Below are positions 25,301 through 32,993 of a stretch of DNA of 54,850 nucleotides, one piece after another. Numbering within the stretch: position 1 is the first letter of the stretch; each line of letters opens with the position of its first letter. A program made the translations under genes and the position numbers. The notes beneath the pieces were generated by a model. The model saw nothing but the letters and a program-made list of their open reading frames with translations. It made no database searches and was not told the origin of the DNA. The DNA comes from JAAZAI01 sp050942875 (lineage in GTDB: Bacteria; Verrucomicrobiota; Kiritimatiellia; RFP12; UBA3636), in NCBI GenBank assembly GCA_050942875.1, contig JBMNOD010000015.1, positions 1-54,850 on the forward strand, read 5' to 3'.

Positions 25301-25446
25301 GCGATGTCGGCGTCATTTTCGGCGACGCCAGCGGCAGCCGCGTCATCCGCCGCTGCTATTGTTTCGACCCCGGCAGCCAGGAAGTCTCCGACATCCCCTC
25401 CGAGGTCCGCATCAATCCAAGCCAGTGGGGCGAATTCCGGTTTTGA
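22303..25446 (+). CDS. Secreted beta-propeller protein with FlgD-like and CBM9-like domains
   Basis: Exported protein of 1047 residues: signal peptide (LLVVVLALPLLAAAATAVAE). A FlgD/Ig-like module (about 25-95, ending DVWDGRDDRGNPAPAGDYRW) is followed by NHL/WD-type propeller repeats between about 150 and 720 (for example LAIDRAGRIYVGDLAPDEQC and AIDAADQLWVAEHEHL). A C-terminal carbohydrate-binding CBM9/DOMON-like domain (about 860-1047) has LTLWIRVEDATPF and YTLTVTIPWKAL. The EF-hand-like DANGDGRAEPGE (about 565-577) may bind calcium. Start is ATG 22303; a nearby ATG at 22292 gives only four codons. It opens a run of secreted proteins, suggesting glycan binding or processing outside the cell. 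No enzyme activity can be named. Confidence 0.78.
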   Translation: MKRLLVVVLALPLLAAAATAVAESPPVHIRYELPRDGSVTLVIDNARGERVRNLVGGAWRQAGAQEDVWDGRDDRGNPAPAGDYRWRGLHHGGITSHFIGAFNSPGSPPWNVHQKPAGWYLRPSGSGGWLSDHERPFCLHAAGTNVFIGSPIAEAGHSIIQVGSDGRKRWGTLWLSLSGANAIAVDEDEGVLFVAGERGWMKDWLAVNRLDLKTYGWLGNPPDVRARRTDACFVKESINDFADIRGMALTGEHIVLSLADRGRLAFFDRETALHARDVPLPGAGAIVKLPDGRFVGLSGNTVVRLDLDRGNHVPWVAEGLKQASGLAIDRAGRIYVGDLAPDEQCVKVFAPDGRPLRRIGARGGRREGRFNPLAMGAPVAVAIDAADQLWVAEHEHLPKRVSVWTLGGGLVRDFIGPPGYGGGGALLADPLATTPQSANPGAPDALTAFYRGMRFSVPPWPGAATLDAVMFRPEAHADLPCRIDENAVPHHPVRHGDSLYFVHDNGWDVPAVFIAEADGDRLVPRVVFGKIDTLRKAWQSRHPAYVESLGKTGVFLWQDANGDGRAEPGEVAVEPGWKTGALWGLRTWPTLNLLAREQDALVVLLPLPGEPLRYSLDAATRIPLPDVAVRQGVVAIAPDRQGNYILNCGGGGSQGSVENVLLSLAPDGRVRWTHPNPFPANWHNSPMPRAGDIQHTLNVEGFASAGDAIGDVFQLNGNKGTRYLFTHDGLFVAELFGDMRRNPMQQNLHQAEHGMRLDQNSLGDECFFGWLGEAPDGRTLQIVGKDALNVCDVRGLDSLVRLDGAPIRLATSAPPIAALPPAERGPLPTVRAGGFGLTPGWEKIAPRSFPDDEPVASFAIGHTAHALTLWIRVEDATPFENAGGDLDTLFHTGDAIDLRWASDPGLPSDRVRPGPGDRRLVVAPCEAGAVVVRHVYVDPESTTPPVAFSSPVGTEHVAHVTRIGDAKTTIARDADGYTLTVTIPWKALGEPVRVEGLRRGDVGVIFGDASGSRVIRRCYCFDPGSQEVSDIPSEVRINPSQWGEFRF

Positions 25447-26034
25447 TTCCGGCTCCAGATCGAGTCGCTAGGGGCTAGTCGCCAGTAAGTCTGCCATGCG
25501 CATTGAAAGGGAATTTGATGCATTGCTTTCACTGCAATCGAGCCGCACTCCGCACCACCGTCGTCCCTTCTTGATTTCAGAAGCGTGTTTTCATTGCCAT
25601 GCCCCTCCCTGCACGCCTCCGTGCCTCCGTGTCTCTGGTAAAAATGAAATGAAAAAGAAACTTGGCGGGCCTGGCGGTTTTTTTTCAACTGCGAAGCACA
25701 CGGGGAATTTTTGCGCCTTTTTGTTTTTTTGTGGCCATGAAGGAAACGTGGAATTGGGGCGTGGCCGCGGCGGCTTCGCCGAGCGGGGAATGGCCACGAA
25801 AAACAAAAACGCAGGCGACGCGGCGCAGGTGGAGGTTTTTGATCCAAACACACGGGCACGGAGACACAGAGAGGGATGTGAGGGCTGGCAGGCTGCCGCT
25901 CCCACGTCCTGCGATTCTGACACACACCCTCTTCGACGGGCCGATTACAAAACACCTTGCACAGTCTTGCACCATAAGGTATGATTCCACAAGTAAAGGA
26001 ACCTTGAACATAAACAATGGAAAGGGCTTCGAGA
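25447..26034. repeat. Intergenic region with inverted and heptamer repeats
   Basis: No gene is supported in these 588 bases. Positions 25464-25484 are three heptamers (GTCGCTA, GGGGCTA, GTCGCCA). An imperfect inverted repeat joins 25714-25738 (CGCCTTTTTG...GTGGCCAT) to 25790-25815 (ATGGCCACGAAAAACAAAAA, then CGC) around a 51-base loop. A second inverted pair, CTCCGTGCCTCCGTGTCTCTGG (about 25618-25639) and CACGGAGACACAGAGAGG (about 25857-25874), encloses it. The nested, symmetric arrangement looks like a small non-coding insertion. Confidence 0.55.
25957..25985 (+). promoter_or_regulatory. Promoter of the first lectin-like gene
   Basis: TTGCAC (25957-25962), 17 bases, TATGAT (25980-25985). 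The gene it serves starts at 26035. Confidence 0.55.
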
Positions 26035-26802
26035 ATGAATCCGCATGTCAAACTCCATACGATTCCGCGCCTGTTCGCCGTCATCCCGGCCGCGATTCTG
26101 CTTGGATCGTCTCCACTGGCGCATGCCGCCACGGTGTCGGCGCCCTACGACAACGACTTCTCCACCAGCGCGGCCGACTTCACCGTCGCACCGACAAACC
26201 GCTGGATCCACCTCCCAACCCTCGGGATTTACTCAAACGAGTACAAGTCCACCACCACGACGGCAGGCATCGAGGTGGGCAATTTGGGGAAAGCCGCCGC
26301 CACGGCCAAGCCGTTCACCTATGCCGTCGACTTCAAGTTTCTCGACGGGAACGGCACGGTCTCATACGTCGGCGTCTGCTTCCTCAGTGGCGCAGGCAAC
26401 CTTCCAGACACCGACGGCTATCGGTTCTATCAAGTGATTGCCACACCCAATAGCACAGGCATCCCGCTTTTCCTCAAAAGGAACAACGTCACCGTGGCTT
26501 CCGGAACGTCGTTCATGCAATTTCGGCATACAAAGGGCACGGCCTATCGATGGGAAGTCAAAGGCGTCTATGTCGACACGGATGCGGATGGCGTCAACGA
26601 CGCCCTGGAACTGACCGCGAAAATAATCAACCCGGCAAACGGCAAGGAGTCAACGCTGACCTATCTCGACGCCGATCCGCTGACGGGGACTTTTTTCGGC
26701 ATGAAAACATGCGACGTCAACAACGTCGTTTCCGCCGTTGAATGGGACGCCTTCTCCATCTCGAACGACGCGCCCAAGCCTGCAATGGTTGCCATCCGAT
26801 AA
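26035..26802 (+). CDS. Secreted lectin-like protein, unknown function
   Basis: 255-residue exported protein. Signal peptide FAVIPAAILLGSSPLAHA, then a beta-rich domain with alternating polar/hydrophobic strands and many Thr/Asn (AVDFKFLDGNGTVSYVGVCF, WEVKGVYVDTDADGVNDALE). VDTDADGVNDALE is a calcium-binding thrombospondin-3-like loop. The overall pattern suggests a concanavalin-like sugar-binding fold, but no family is recognised with certainty. ATG 26035 is preferred over 26017 because AAAGGG lies 8 bases upstream. It lies alone behind its own promoter; the next gene is 130 bases away. Confidence 0.65.
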   Translation: MNPHVKLHTIPRLFAVIPAAILLGSSPLAHAATVSAPYDNDFSTSAADFTVAPTNRWIHLPTLGIYSNEYKSTTTTAGIEVGNLGKAAATAKPFTYAVDFKFLDGNGTVSYVGVCFLSGAGNLPDTDGYRFYQVIATPNSTGIPLFLKRNNVTVASGTSFMQFRHTKGTAYRWEVKGVYVDTDADGVNDALELTAKIINPANGKESTLTYLDADPLTGTFFGMKTCDVNNVVSAVEWDAFSISNDAPKPAMVAIR

Positions 26803-26932
26803 CGGGATCACGCCCGCCTCGGGTTCTTCGACAAATCAGCATCGTCAGAAGCCGAAAGGCCGTGGGATCAAGAGAATCAAGGACATGAAGCAGAACTGCA
26901 AACAACCCAACACCCATCGAAGGAGCATTGCC

Positions 26933-27727
26933 ATGTTTTCGCAAATTGACAAAGCAAGGCCAACCCGTCCAACCACCGTCGGTTGCATCGTCTGTACACT
27001 TCTCCTTGCCCTTTGCCCGCCCTCGAAGGCGCTCGACATTTCATTCGACGGGACTGGCTACAGCGCCGACGGAACCGTGGGGACCGTGCTTGGGGTTGAC
27101 GGCAAGGGAATCTCAGGCCAGGGATCCCCCACCAAATGGGCGGACTATGGAACGGATTTCGCCGTGGTTTCCAATGCCGGCAATGGAGGCGACAACAATG
27201 GACTCGTCTCGGCAACCAACCAGATCGCTTCAAAGTCATGCGTTTACACGCCGTCGTATGCCGAGCTGGGGGTCGAAGCTTTCACGGAGCGCTCGATCCA
27301 GCACTTCTCCCTGGACGTCCGGCTGATCGACGATGGCGACCTCGGAACGGCCGAACTCTATCGACTCGGCATAGGGCTCGTCGCCTCGCCCACCTTCCCG
27401 GTCGAACTGGGGATTCGAGCCAATTCAGACGTCTACATCAACATGGGAGCGGGCTCTTCAAGCAGGCAGTTGACCCTGTCGGGAGCCCTGACGGAGGGCG
27501 GCGACTATCGAACCTTCAGCGGGACGATCGACTACGCCCGGCGTCGCGTCAACATCTTCCTCGATGGACAGCCACAGGGTTCCTATGCTTTCTCCGGAGA
27601 CTACTCAAGCTATGGCCAATTCAAGTTCAACGTGCGCCAGACGTCCACCACGATCGGCATCGCCATCGACAATCTCTCGGCCTTTGTGACAAAGATTCCG
27701 GATGGCACTGTCATATTCGTCAAATGA
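26933..27727 (+). CDS. Secreted LamG/concanavalin-like protein
   Basis: 264-residue exported protein: signal segment VGCIVCTLLLALCPPSKALD followed by a single beta-rich domain of laminin-G/concanavalin type. Suggestive strands are IQHFSLDVRLIDDGD, YRLGIGLVA and RRVNIFLDGQPQGSYAFSG, the last being the LamG-like v.lylDG....y pattern. The start at 26933 has AAGGAG seven bases upstream; longer in-frame starts (26885) lack a ribosome site. Sequence and position pair it with the preceding gene as a likely glycan-binding protein. No catalytic residues are evident. The next gene follows after 13 bases, so they share an operon. Confidence 0.65.
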   Translation: MFSQIDKARPTRPTTVGCIVCTLLLALCPPSKALDISFDGTGYSADGTVGTVLGVDGKGISGQGSPTKWADYGTDFAVVSNAGNGGDNNGLVSATNQIASKSCVYTPSYAELGVEAFTERSIQHFSLDVRLIDDGDLGTAELYRLGIGLVASPTFPVELGIRANSDVYINMGAGSSSRQLTLSGALTEGGDYRTFSGTIDYARRRVNIFLDGQPQGSYAFSGDYSSYGQFKFNVRQTSTTIGIAIDNLSAFVTKIPDGTVIFVK

Positions 27728-27740
27728 ATTGAGGCCTTTC

Positions 27741-29114
27741 ATGAAATCCTGCATAAAATTCCTAGCACCTTCTCTATTCCTGATTGCCTGCGCCGCCTGG
27801 ACTCGGGCAGTCGCCACGCCCCTGCCGAATCCGGGCTTCGAGGACGGAACGAACCACTGGTCGATTGCGGACGGGCACTCCCGCGTGCTTCCCGAAGCGG
27901 CTCGCACCGGCAAGAACGGAATTCGCGTCGGCAAATTGGAGTACTGCCCTTCCGGAGCCTCCGTCTTCAGTTCGAAGTTCGCCGTCGCCCCGGGCCAAAG
28001 AATCACCTTGTCCTTCTGGGCCCGCTCAACCGCCGCGAACTGCGGCGCCTACCTCTGGTTCTACGACAAAAACGGCAAACTCGTCGGCAACGCGAAAGGG
28101 TGCGGAATCAAGGACAGCAAAGGCGCCTGGAGCGACTACTCGCTCGAAACCACGACGCCCGACAACGCCGCCGAAGTCGGCATCTGGATCCACACTTACG
28201 CCGGCGCGGGCGGCGAAGTCGATCTCGACGACTTCGCCCTCGGCGGCCTCCCCGCCGACGCCGCCGCCCTTCCGCCGCCCGCGCCGCGCGCAAGAAAACA
28301 GAAAGCCGTCAACGTCAAGCCGGAGGACATCCCCGCCAGAAAACAGCCTCCCATCATCGTTCTGAAGCTCGACGACGTCAAGCAGGTCAAAGGCGGCGAC
28401 GTGCATTGGCGCTGGAAGCGGATCGCCGACTACCTGGAGAAAAGGCAAATCAAGGGCGGCTTCGGCGTCGTCTGCGAAACCCTGGACGACGCGGCGCCCA
28501 AGTACACGCAATGGTTCGCCGATCGCCGGAAGCTGGGCTTCATCGAGTTCTGGTTCCACGGCTACGACCATGCCACGCATGCGGTCGAGGGCGTCAAGTT
28601 CAACGAGTTCAACAAGCGCTCCTACGAGGAGCAAAAGGAGCGCACCGCCAAGTCCCAGGCCCTCGCCAGGGAAAAGCTCGGCTTCGCCTTCACCGCCTTC
28701 GGCCCCCCGGGAGGCGTCGGATCCGGCAGCTTCGACGAGAACACGCTTCGCGTCATGGCCGAGGATCCGGACATCCAGGTGATGATGTATCCGCAACCCT
28801 TCAACGACATCGGGCGCGAGTACGACTCGACCGGCAAGCTGAAGATCCTCGACCGCGTGTGGGCCGTCAATCTCGAATCCGCCGTCGGCGTCCCGGATTT
28901 CCAGGCTTTTCTCAACGGCTACGCGGCGAACCCGGATCGCGACTATTTCGTCCTTCAAGGGCATCCCGCCGCCTGGGACGACGCCCGCTTCGCGGAATTC
29001 GAACGCATCATCGACTTCCTCGTCTCGCAGAAGGCCGTGTTCATGACGCCCTCCGAGCTGGCGCCGCCGACGTCGCGGCAAAAGTCCCCGGCCCCGAAGA
29101 CTCGCCGACCGTGA
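27741..29114 (+). CDS. CBM plus polysaccharide deacetylase-like protein
   Basis: Exported 457-residue protein. Signal peptide (LAPSLFLIACAAWTRAVA), then a CBM4/9-type beta-sandwich (about 28-165) with PNPGFEDGTNHWSI and ITLSFWARS, a Pro/Ala linker, and a NodB-like deacetylase fold (about 205-445). In the latter the metal-site pattern is LKLDDVK (catalytic Asp pair) and FWFHGYDHATH. The late motif is VLQGHPAAWDD. The family removes N- or O-acetyl groups from polysaccharides; substrate unknown. Start at ATG 27741 with GAGG upstream. The stop overlaps the next gene's GTG start (GTGA), so the two are translationally coupled. Confidence 0.78.
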   Translation: MKSCIKFLAPSLFLIACAAWTRAVATPLPNPGFEDGTNHWSIADGHSRVLPEAARTGKNGIRVGKLEYCPSGASVFSSKFAVAPGQRITLSFWARSTAANCGAYLWFYDKNGKLVGNAKGCGIKDSKGAWSDYSLETTTPDNAAEVGIWIHTYAGAGGEVDLDDFALGGLPADAAALPPPAPRARKQKAVNVKPEDIPARKQPPIIVLKLDDVKQVKGGDVHWRWKRIADYLEKRQIKGGFGVVCETLDDAAPKYTQWFADRRKLGFIEFWFHGYDHATHAVEGVKFNEFNKRSYEEQKERTAKSQALAREKLGFAFTAFGPPGGVGSGSFDENTLRVMAEDPDIQVMMYPQPFNDIGREYDSTGKLKILDRVWAVNLESAVGVPDFQAFLNGYAANPDRDYFVLQGHPAAWDDARFAEFERIIDFLVSQKAVFMTPSELAPPTSRQKSPAPKTRRP

Positions 29115-31336
29115 CGCTCGCCCATTCGCCCCTCGCCGCGTTGATCCCGGCGGCGGCCGTCTTCCTCTCGGCCGCCCTGGGCCATGCCGCCACGCCCGAG
29201 CACCGCCGGTATGGCGCATGGAACTCCGGAAAGATCGGGGGCGGGGGCTATCTGCAGCAAGTCGCCTTCTCCCCGGCCGACGCCAACCGCCTCTACATGG
29301 CCTCGGACGTCGGCGGCTGCTACCGCTCCGACGACGGCGGACGCACCTGGCACATGCTGCACGGCGCCCTCCCCGCCAAGGAAGGAGCAACGCAAATCCG
29401 CGGAATCCTCGCGCATCCCGCACAAAAAGACACCCTGCTGATCGCCGCCGGCTCGTCCATCGATCCGCATCACGGCATCTACCGATCCGACGACGCCGGC
29501 GCCACCTTCACGCTCGCCCTGCCGGGCCGGTTCAATGGAAACGACGCCACGCGAAGCAGCGGATTCGTCTTGCTCTCCGATCCGTCAAACCCCGATCGCG
29601 TCTATTGCGCCCCCATCGGCGACGGACTGAAACGCTCCGACGACTTCGGCATGTCCTGGAAGCACATCGACCTGCCGAACCTCCACGCCCAGGACATCGT
29701 CATCGACCGGAAAAACCCCGACCGCATCTGGATCAACGCCGCCGTGATCGACGAGAGGAAATCCCCGGGCAAAGGGACGAAGCGCCCATTCGAGAAGGGG
29801 CTCTTCCTCACAACCGACGGCGGCGCGTCGTGGCGCGCCGTCTCCGAAGGCGATTTCCCCACGGAGATGGTCCAGGATCCCATCGACCCCAACCTGCTGC
29901 ATGGCGCCTTCGGCGCCAAGGCGCCCGCCTTGCGGTGGTCGCGCGACGAAGGGCGGACCTGGCATGCCTACGACAACGCCGGGCGCTTCCCGCCCCCGGC
30001 CGCCGACGCCCGCAAGGACGGCACGTACCGGGCGCTTGCCGCCGGGCCCGACTTCGTCGTCGCCGGCGGGCAAGGCGGACACTTCTACCGCCTCAAGGCC
30101 GGCACGACCTCGTGGGATCCGCTCCCGAAACCCGCCGTCAACGAAGGCGACTGGCATGCCGCGCTCACGGCGCCCATCGAGCCGCACTTCGGCGCCGCCC
30201 TCGGCTTCGTCGGCATTTCCCCGCACGACCCCAGGCGCTGGGTCTTCACCGACTGGTACGCCTGCTACCTCTCCCCCGACGCCGGCGCGACATGGAACCT
30301 CGCCATCGACGGCGTCGAAATGACGGTGTTCCACTGCCTGGCGCAGGATCCCGCCAACCCCCTGCGCGTCCATGCCGGCATGGCCGACATCGGCTACTTC
30401 CGATCCGACGACGGCGGCGAGACCTTCCCGCTCTGGGGACGGCACGGCAAAATCAGCAACAACATCAAGCACATCGCCGTGTGCGCATCCGATCCAAGCC
30501 GCGTCTACGCCGTCGGCCCGAGGCGATGGCAATGGCACGCCAACCAGACCTTCCGGTCGAACGACGGCGGGGCAAGCTGGACGCGCCCGGCACAACGCGG
30601 CCTGCCGAACCTCGCCGACAAGGACGGCGCGCGCTGCAACACGATCGCCGTGCATCCCGCCAATCCCGACGAAGTCTATCTTGTCGTTTCCGGCGACGTC
30701 GCCCAAGGCGGCGGCGGCGTCTACCAATCGACCGACAGCGGCGACAGCTGGACATGGATCGGCGACGGCCTTCCGCAACAGCCGCTCTTCAGAAACAACA
30801 TCTGGGTGTCGGGCCCCGAGCTGGCCGTGTCGGCCGACGGCTCGCTCGTCGCCATGTCCAACGACCGCGGCCGGGGCTTTGTCTTCGATCAAGGGAAACG
30901 GCAGTGGTCGGAGCTGGCCCTGCCGGGACACAACCACTGCGTCACGGCCGACCCCCTGAAAAAAGGGCGCTTCTTCTCGGGCATGAAGCATGCCGGCGCC
31001 TACCGGTCCGACGACGGCGGACGGACATGGGCGAACGTTTTTGGCGGCCATGCCGCCGCCATCGCCGCGGACGCCGCCACGCCGAACCGCGTCGCGCTTT
31101 GGGACGGGACCGCCGCATGGATTTCAAAAGACGCCGGCGGCACCTGGACGAAAATCCAGGGCAGCCCGCCATACCGGCACTTCAGAAACGTCCTGTGCTT
31201 CGCCGGAAACCGGCTCTTCTGCGGCACCGGCGGATCCGGCGTCTTCTGGACGGATTTGTCCACGGTTCCAGGCAGCCCTGAAAAGCGGGGCAACGGGCGC
31301 TCCTTCGGTTTGAAAAAGCATGCCTTTTTTGATTGA
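29111..31336 (+). CDS. Secreted BNR/GH74-like beta-propeller protein
   Basis: 741-residue exported protein starting at GTG 29111, overlapping the deacetylase stop. Signal peptide (ALIPAAAVFLSAALGHAA). The body is a run of Asp-box (BNR) repeats, such as YRSDDGGRTWHML, GIYRSDDAGATF, LFLTTDGGASWRAV, YFRSDDGGETF, FRSNDGGASWTRP, VYQSTDSGDSW and YRSDDGGRTWANV, the pattern of tandem seven-bladed propellers in GH74 xyloglucanases and Vps10/sortilin-like proteins. The catalytic Asp pair of GH74 cannot be assigned by eye, so enzyme activity is a suggestion. No dockerin or sorting signal was seen. The end coincides with the -35 box of the promoter for the next gene. Confidence 0.82.
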   Translation: MTLAHSPLAALIPAAAVFLSAALGHAATPEHRRYGAWNSGKIGGGGYLQQVAFSPADANRLYMASDVGGCYRSDDGGRTWHMLHGALPAKEGATQIRGILAHPAQKDTLLIAAGSSIDPHHGIYRSDDAGATFTLALPGRFNGNDATRSSGFVLLSDPSNPDRVYCAPIGDGLKRSDDFGMSWKHIDLPNLHAQDIVIDRKNPDRIWINAAVIDERKSPGKGTKRPFEKGLFLTTDGGASWRAVSEGDFPTEMVQDPIDPNLLHGAFGAKAPALRWSRDEGRTWHAYDNAGRFPPPAADARKDGTYRALAAGPDFVVAGGQGGHFYRLKAGTTSWDPLPKPAVNEGDWHAALTAPIEPHFGAALGFVGISPHDPRRWVFTDWYACYLSPDAGATWNLAIDGVEMTVFHCLAQDPANPLRVHAGMADIGYFRSDDGGETFPLWGRHGKISNNIKHIAVCASDPSRVYAVGPRRWQWHANQTFRSNDGGASWTRPAQRGLPNLADKDGARCNTIAVHPANPDEVYLVVSGDVAQGGGGVYQSTDSGDSWTWIGDGLPQQPLFRNNIWVSGPELAVSADGSLVAMSNDRGRGFVFDQGKRQWSELALPGHNHCVTADPLKKGRFFSGMKHAGAYRSDDGGRTWANVFGGHAAAIAADAATPNRVALWDGTAAWISKDAGGTWTKIQGSPPYRHFRNVLCFAGNRLFCGTGGSGVFWTDLSTVPGSPEKRGNGRSFGLKKHAFFD

Positions 31337-31400
31337 CTTGCCGGGCGCTCTGTCCTATAAATTTATTCAATCCCAACTAGGATTTTAACCCCAACTAGGA
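31333..31400 (+). promoter_or_regulatory. Strong promoter with 18-bp-spaced direct repeats
   Basis: TTGACT (31333-31338), 17 bases, TATAAA (31356-31361): one of the best promoter matches in the window. Just downstream CCCAACTAGGA occurs twice, at 31372-31382 and 31390-31400, an 18-bp direct repeat placed over the initial transcribed region. That could be a repressor site or a small-RNA/leader feature. Confidence 0.65.
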
Positions 31401-31431
31401 ATCGCCACCCGGAAAACAAAACGAGGCCGAC

Positions 31432-32709
31432 ATGACCGTCGCCGCCTGCAAGGCCGCGAAGGCCGTCGATCCAACGACGATGATCGGCATGAGCTGCGCC
31501 AACTTCGACTTGAACTTCTTCGACAAGGCGATCAAGGCCGGCGCCGCCGGCCATTTCGACTTCCTCGCCGTGCATCCCTACGAGAACATGGGCGAGGCGA
31601 TGAAGGAGGGCGGCGAGCCCGCCTTCCTGAGCATGGCCGGAAGTCTGCGGAAAATGCTGGCCGACAACAAGCAGAACGTCGACATGCCGCTGTGGATCAC
31701 CGAGATCGGCGTTCAGGCGCCCGTCAAACCGGACGCTGTCAAGGACGCGCGCCAGGCGGACGCCATCGTCAAATGCTACGTCATGGCCATCGCGCAGGGC
31801 TTCGCGAAGGTCAATTGGTTCGAGGCGCGGGGGCCGCAATACGGCAAAGGCACCGACCACGGCATCATCCGCGAAGACTGGACGCTCCGCCCCTCGTACG
31901 ACGCGCTCAAGCGCATGACCGCCCTGCTTGGCGCGGAGCCCAAGTATGTCGGATGGGTGAAAGTCGGCGGCGAGGGCTACGGCTTCGTCTTCCAGCGCGC
32001 AAACGCCGGCGTGATGGTCGCCTGGGCCGCCCGCCAGGCGGGAATGGACGTCAAGTTCAAGGGCAACGTCCGCTTGATGGATCAAACCGGCGAAATCCGA
32101 ACGCTCCAAGCCGGCGCGCCGACACATGTGGATCGAACCGCCCTCTTCGTCCTCGACCTCCCGGCCGACGTCGCGCGGGAGGCCGCGGCCAACAAGGACA
32201 AGCCCTTCCCCTGGGGCGGCGACTTCACGGGGGAAGACACGGTCCGCTGCCTGCTCGGCTCAAACACGGAGAACGGGATCACGCTGACCACGCCGGAGAG
32301 CCTGACCCTCGTCAACGACCTCGACCACACGTACGCCATCACGCTCAACGACAAAGGCAGGCTGCCGCATCATTTCTCGTTCCGCGTCCATCCCTCGTTC
32401 GTCGCGGACTCGCCTCGCGAGCTTGAAATCACCCTGGTCGCCAAGCGCGCGGAACCCTGCAAAAGAGCCCAAACGAGAATCTTCTTCTACGAGTCGGTCA
32501 ACGGCTACAAGCCGACCGGCGATCCCTGGGCCATCCCCAGGAGCGACACGTGGCTGGAGCACAGCTGGCGCGTGAAAGACGCCAACTTCGTCGGACAATG
32601 GGGCTACAACTTCTGCTTCGAAGTGCAGAGCGTCGATCCTTTCCGCGTCAAGGAAATCCGCGTGAAAAGACTTGCCGGGATGAATCCCGGAACTGTCAGA
32701 CCAGACTGA
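31432..32709 (+). pseudogene. 5'-truncated clan-A glycoside hydrolase
   Basis: The 425-residue frame begins in the middle of a TIM-barrel hydrolase: MTVAACKAAKAVDPTTMIGM corresponds to beta-strand 5 or so of GH39/GH5-type enzymes. It continues with FLAVHPYENMGEAMKEGG and the nucleophile strand PLWITEIGVQ (Glu of TEIG), then a C-terminal beta-domain. The first half of the barrel, including the acid/base Glu (N-E-P motif) and any signal peptide, is missing. In-frame sequence upstream reaches a stop after only 11 residues. A strong promoter sits where the gene's own promoter should be, so a deletion fused promoter and gene tail. The product is predicted inactive and cytoplasmic, though the frame is otherwise intact. 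Confidence 0.68.
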
Positions 32710-32898
32710 TCGGACTTGGACGCAGGCAGTCCACGCTGTCCACGAAGTCCACGCTGTCCACAAAACCATGGATCATGACGCACACGATGCGGCTGCTGAA
32801 AAGCCGCTTTTGGCCGAAATCGAAATCGTTGGACGAAGACGGGTACGGGCACGGGTACGTCGACCGACCGTTGACCGTTCGCCAGTCCAAGTTTTTTC
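32710..32898. repeat. Nonamer and hexamer repeats before the EF-G gene
   Basis: 32733-32760 contains 9-bp units CGCTGTCCA / CGAAGTCCA / CGCTGTCCA; about 32840-32860 contains ACGGGT/ACGGGC hexamers resembling the window start (about 38-50). No gene is seen here. Confidence 0.6.
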
Positions 32899-32926
32899 TT
32901 GCGAGCCTTCTGGAACATGTGATAGT
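32899..32926 (+). promoter_or_regulatory. Possible fusA promoter
   Basis: TTGCGA (32899-32904), 16 bases, GATAGT (32921-32926). The 5' leader would be about 60 bases and includes the hairpin listed next. Confidence 0.45.
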
Positions 32927-32965
32927 TTGACTGCTTCCATTTAATTCAAGGACATCACGCAAGAC

Positions 32966-32984
32966 GCTCCTGGCGGTCAGGAGC
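32966..32984 (+). promoter_or_regulatory. Hairpin sequestering the EF-G Shine-Dalgarno
   Basis: GCTCCTG (32966-32972), loop GCGGT, CAGGAGC (32978-32984) is a perfect 7-bp stem. Its right arm contains AGGAG (32979-32983), the only ribosome-binding site for ATG 32994. Folding would block initiation, so the leader probably controls EF-G synthesis (a thermosensor-like, RNA-binding-protein or antisense mechanism; inference). Confidence 0.65.
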
Positions 32985-32993
32985 CAAAAGACC

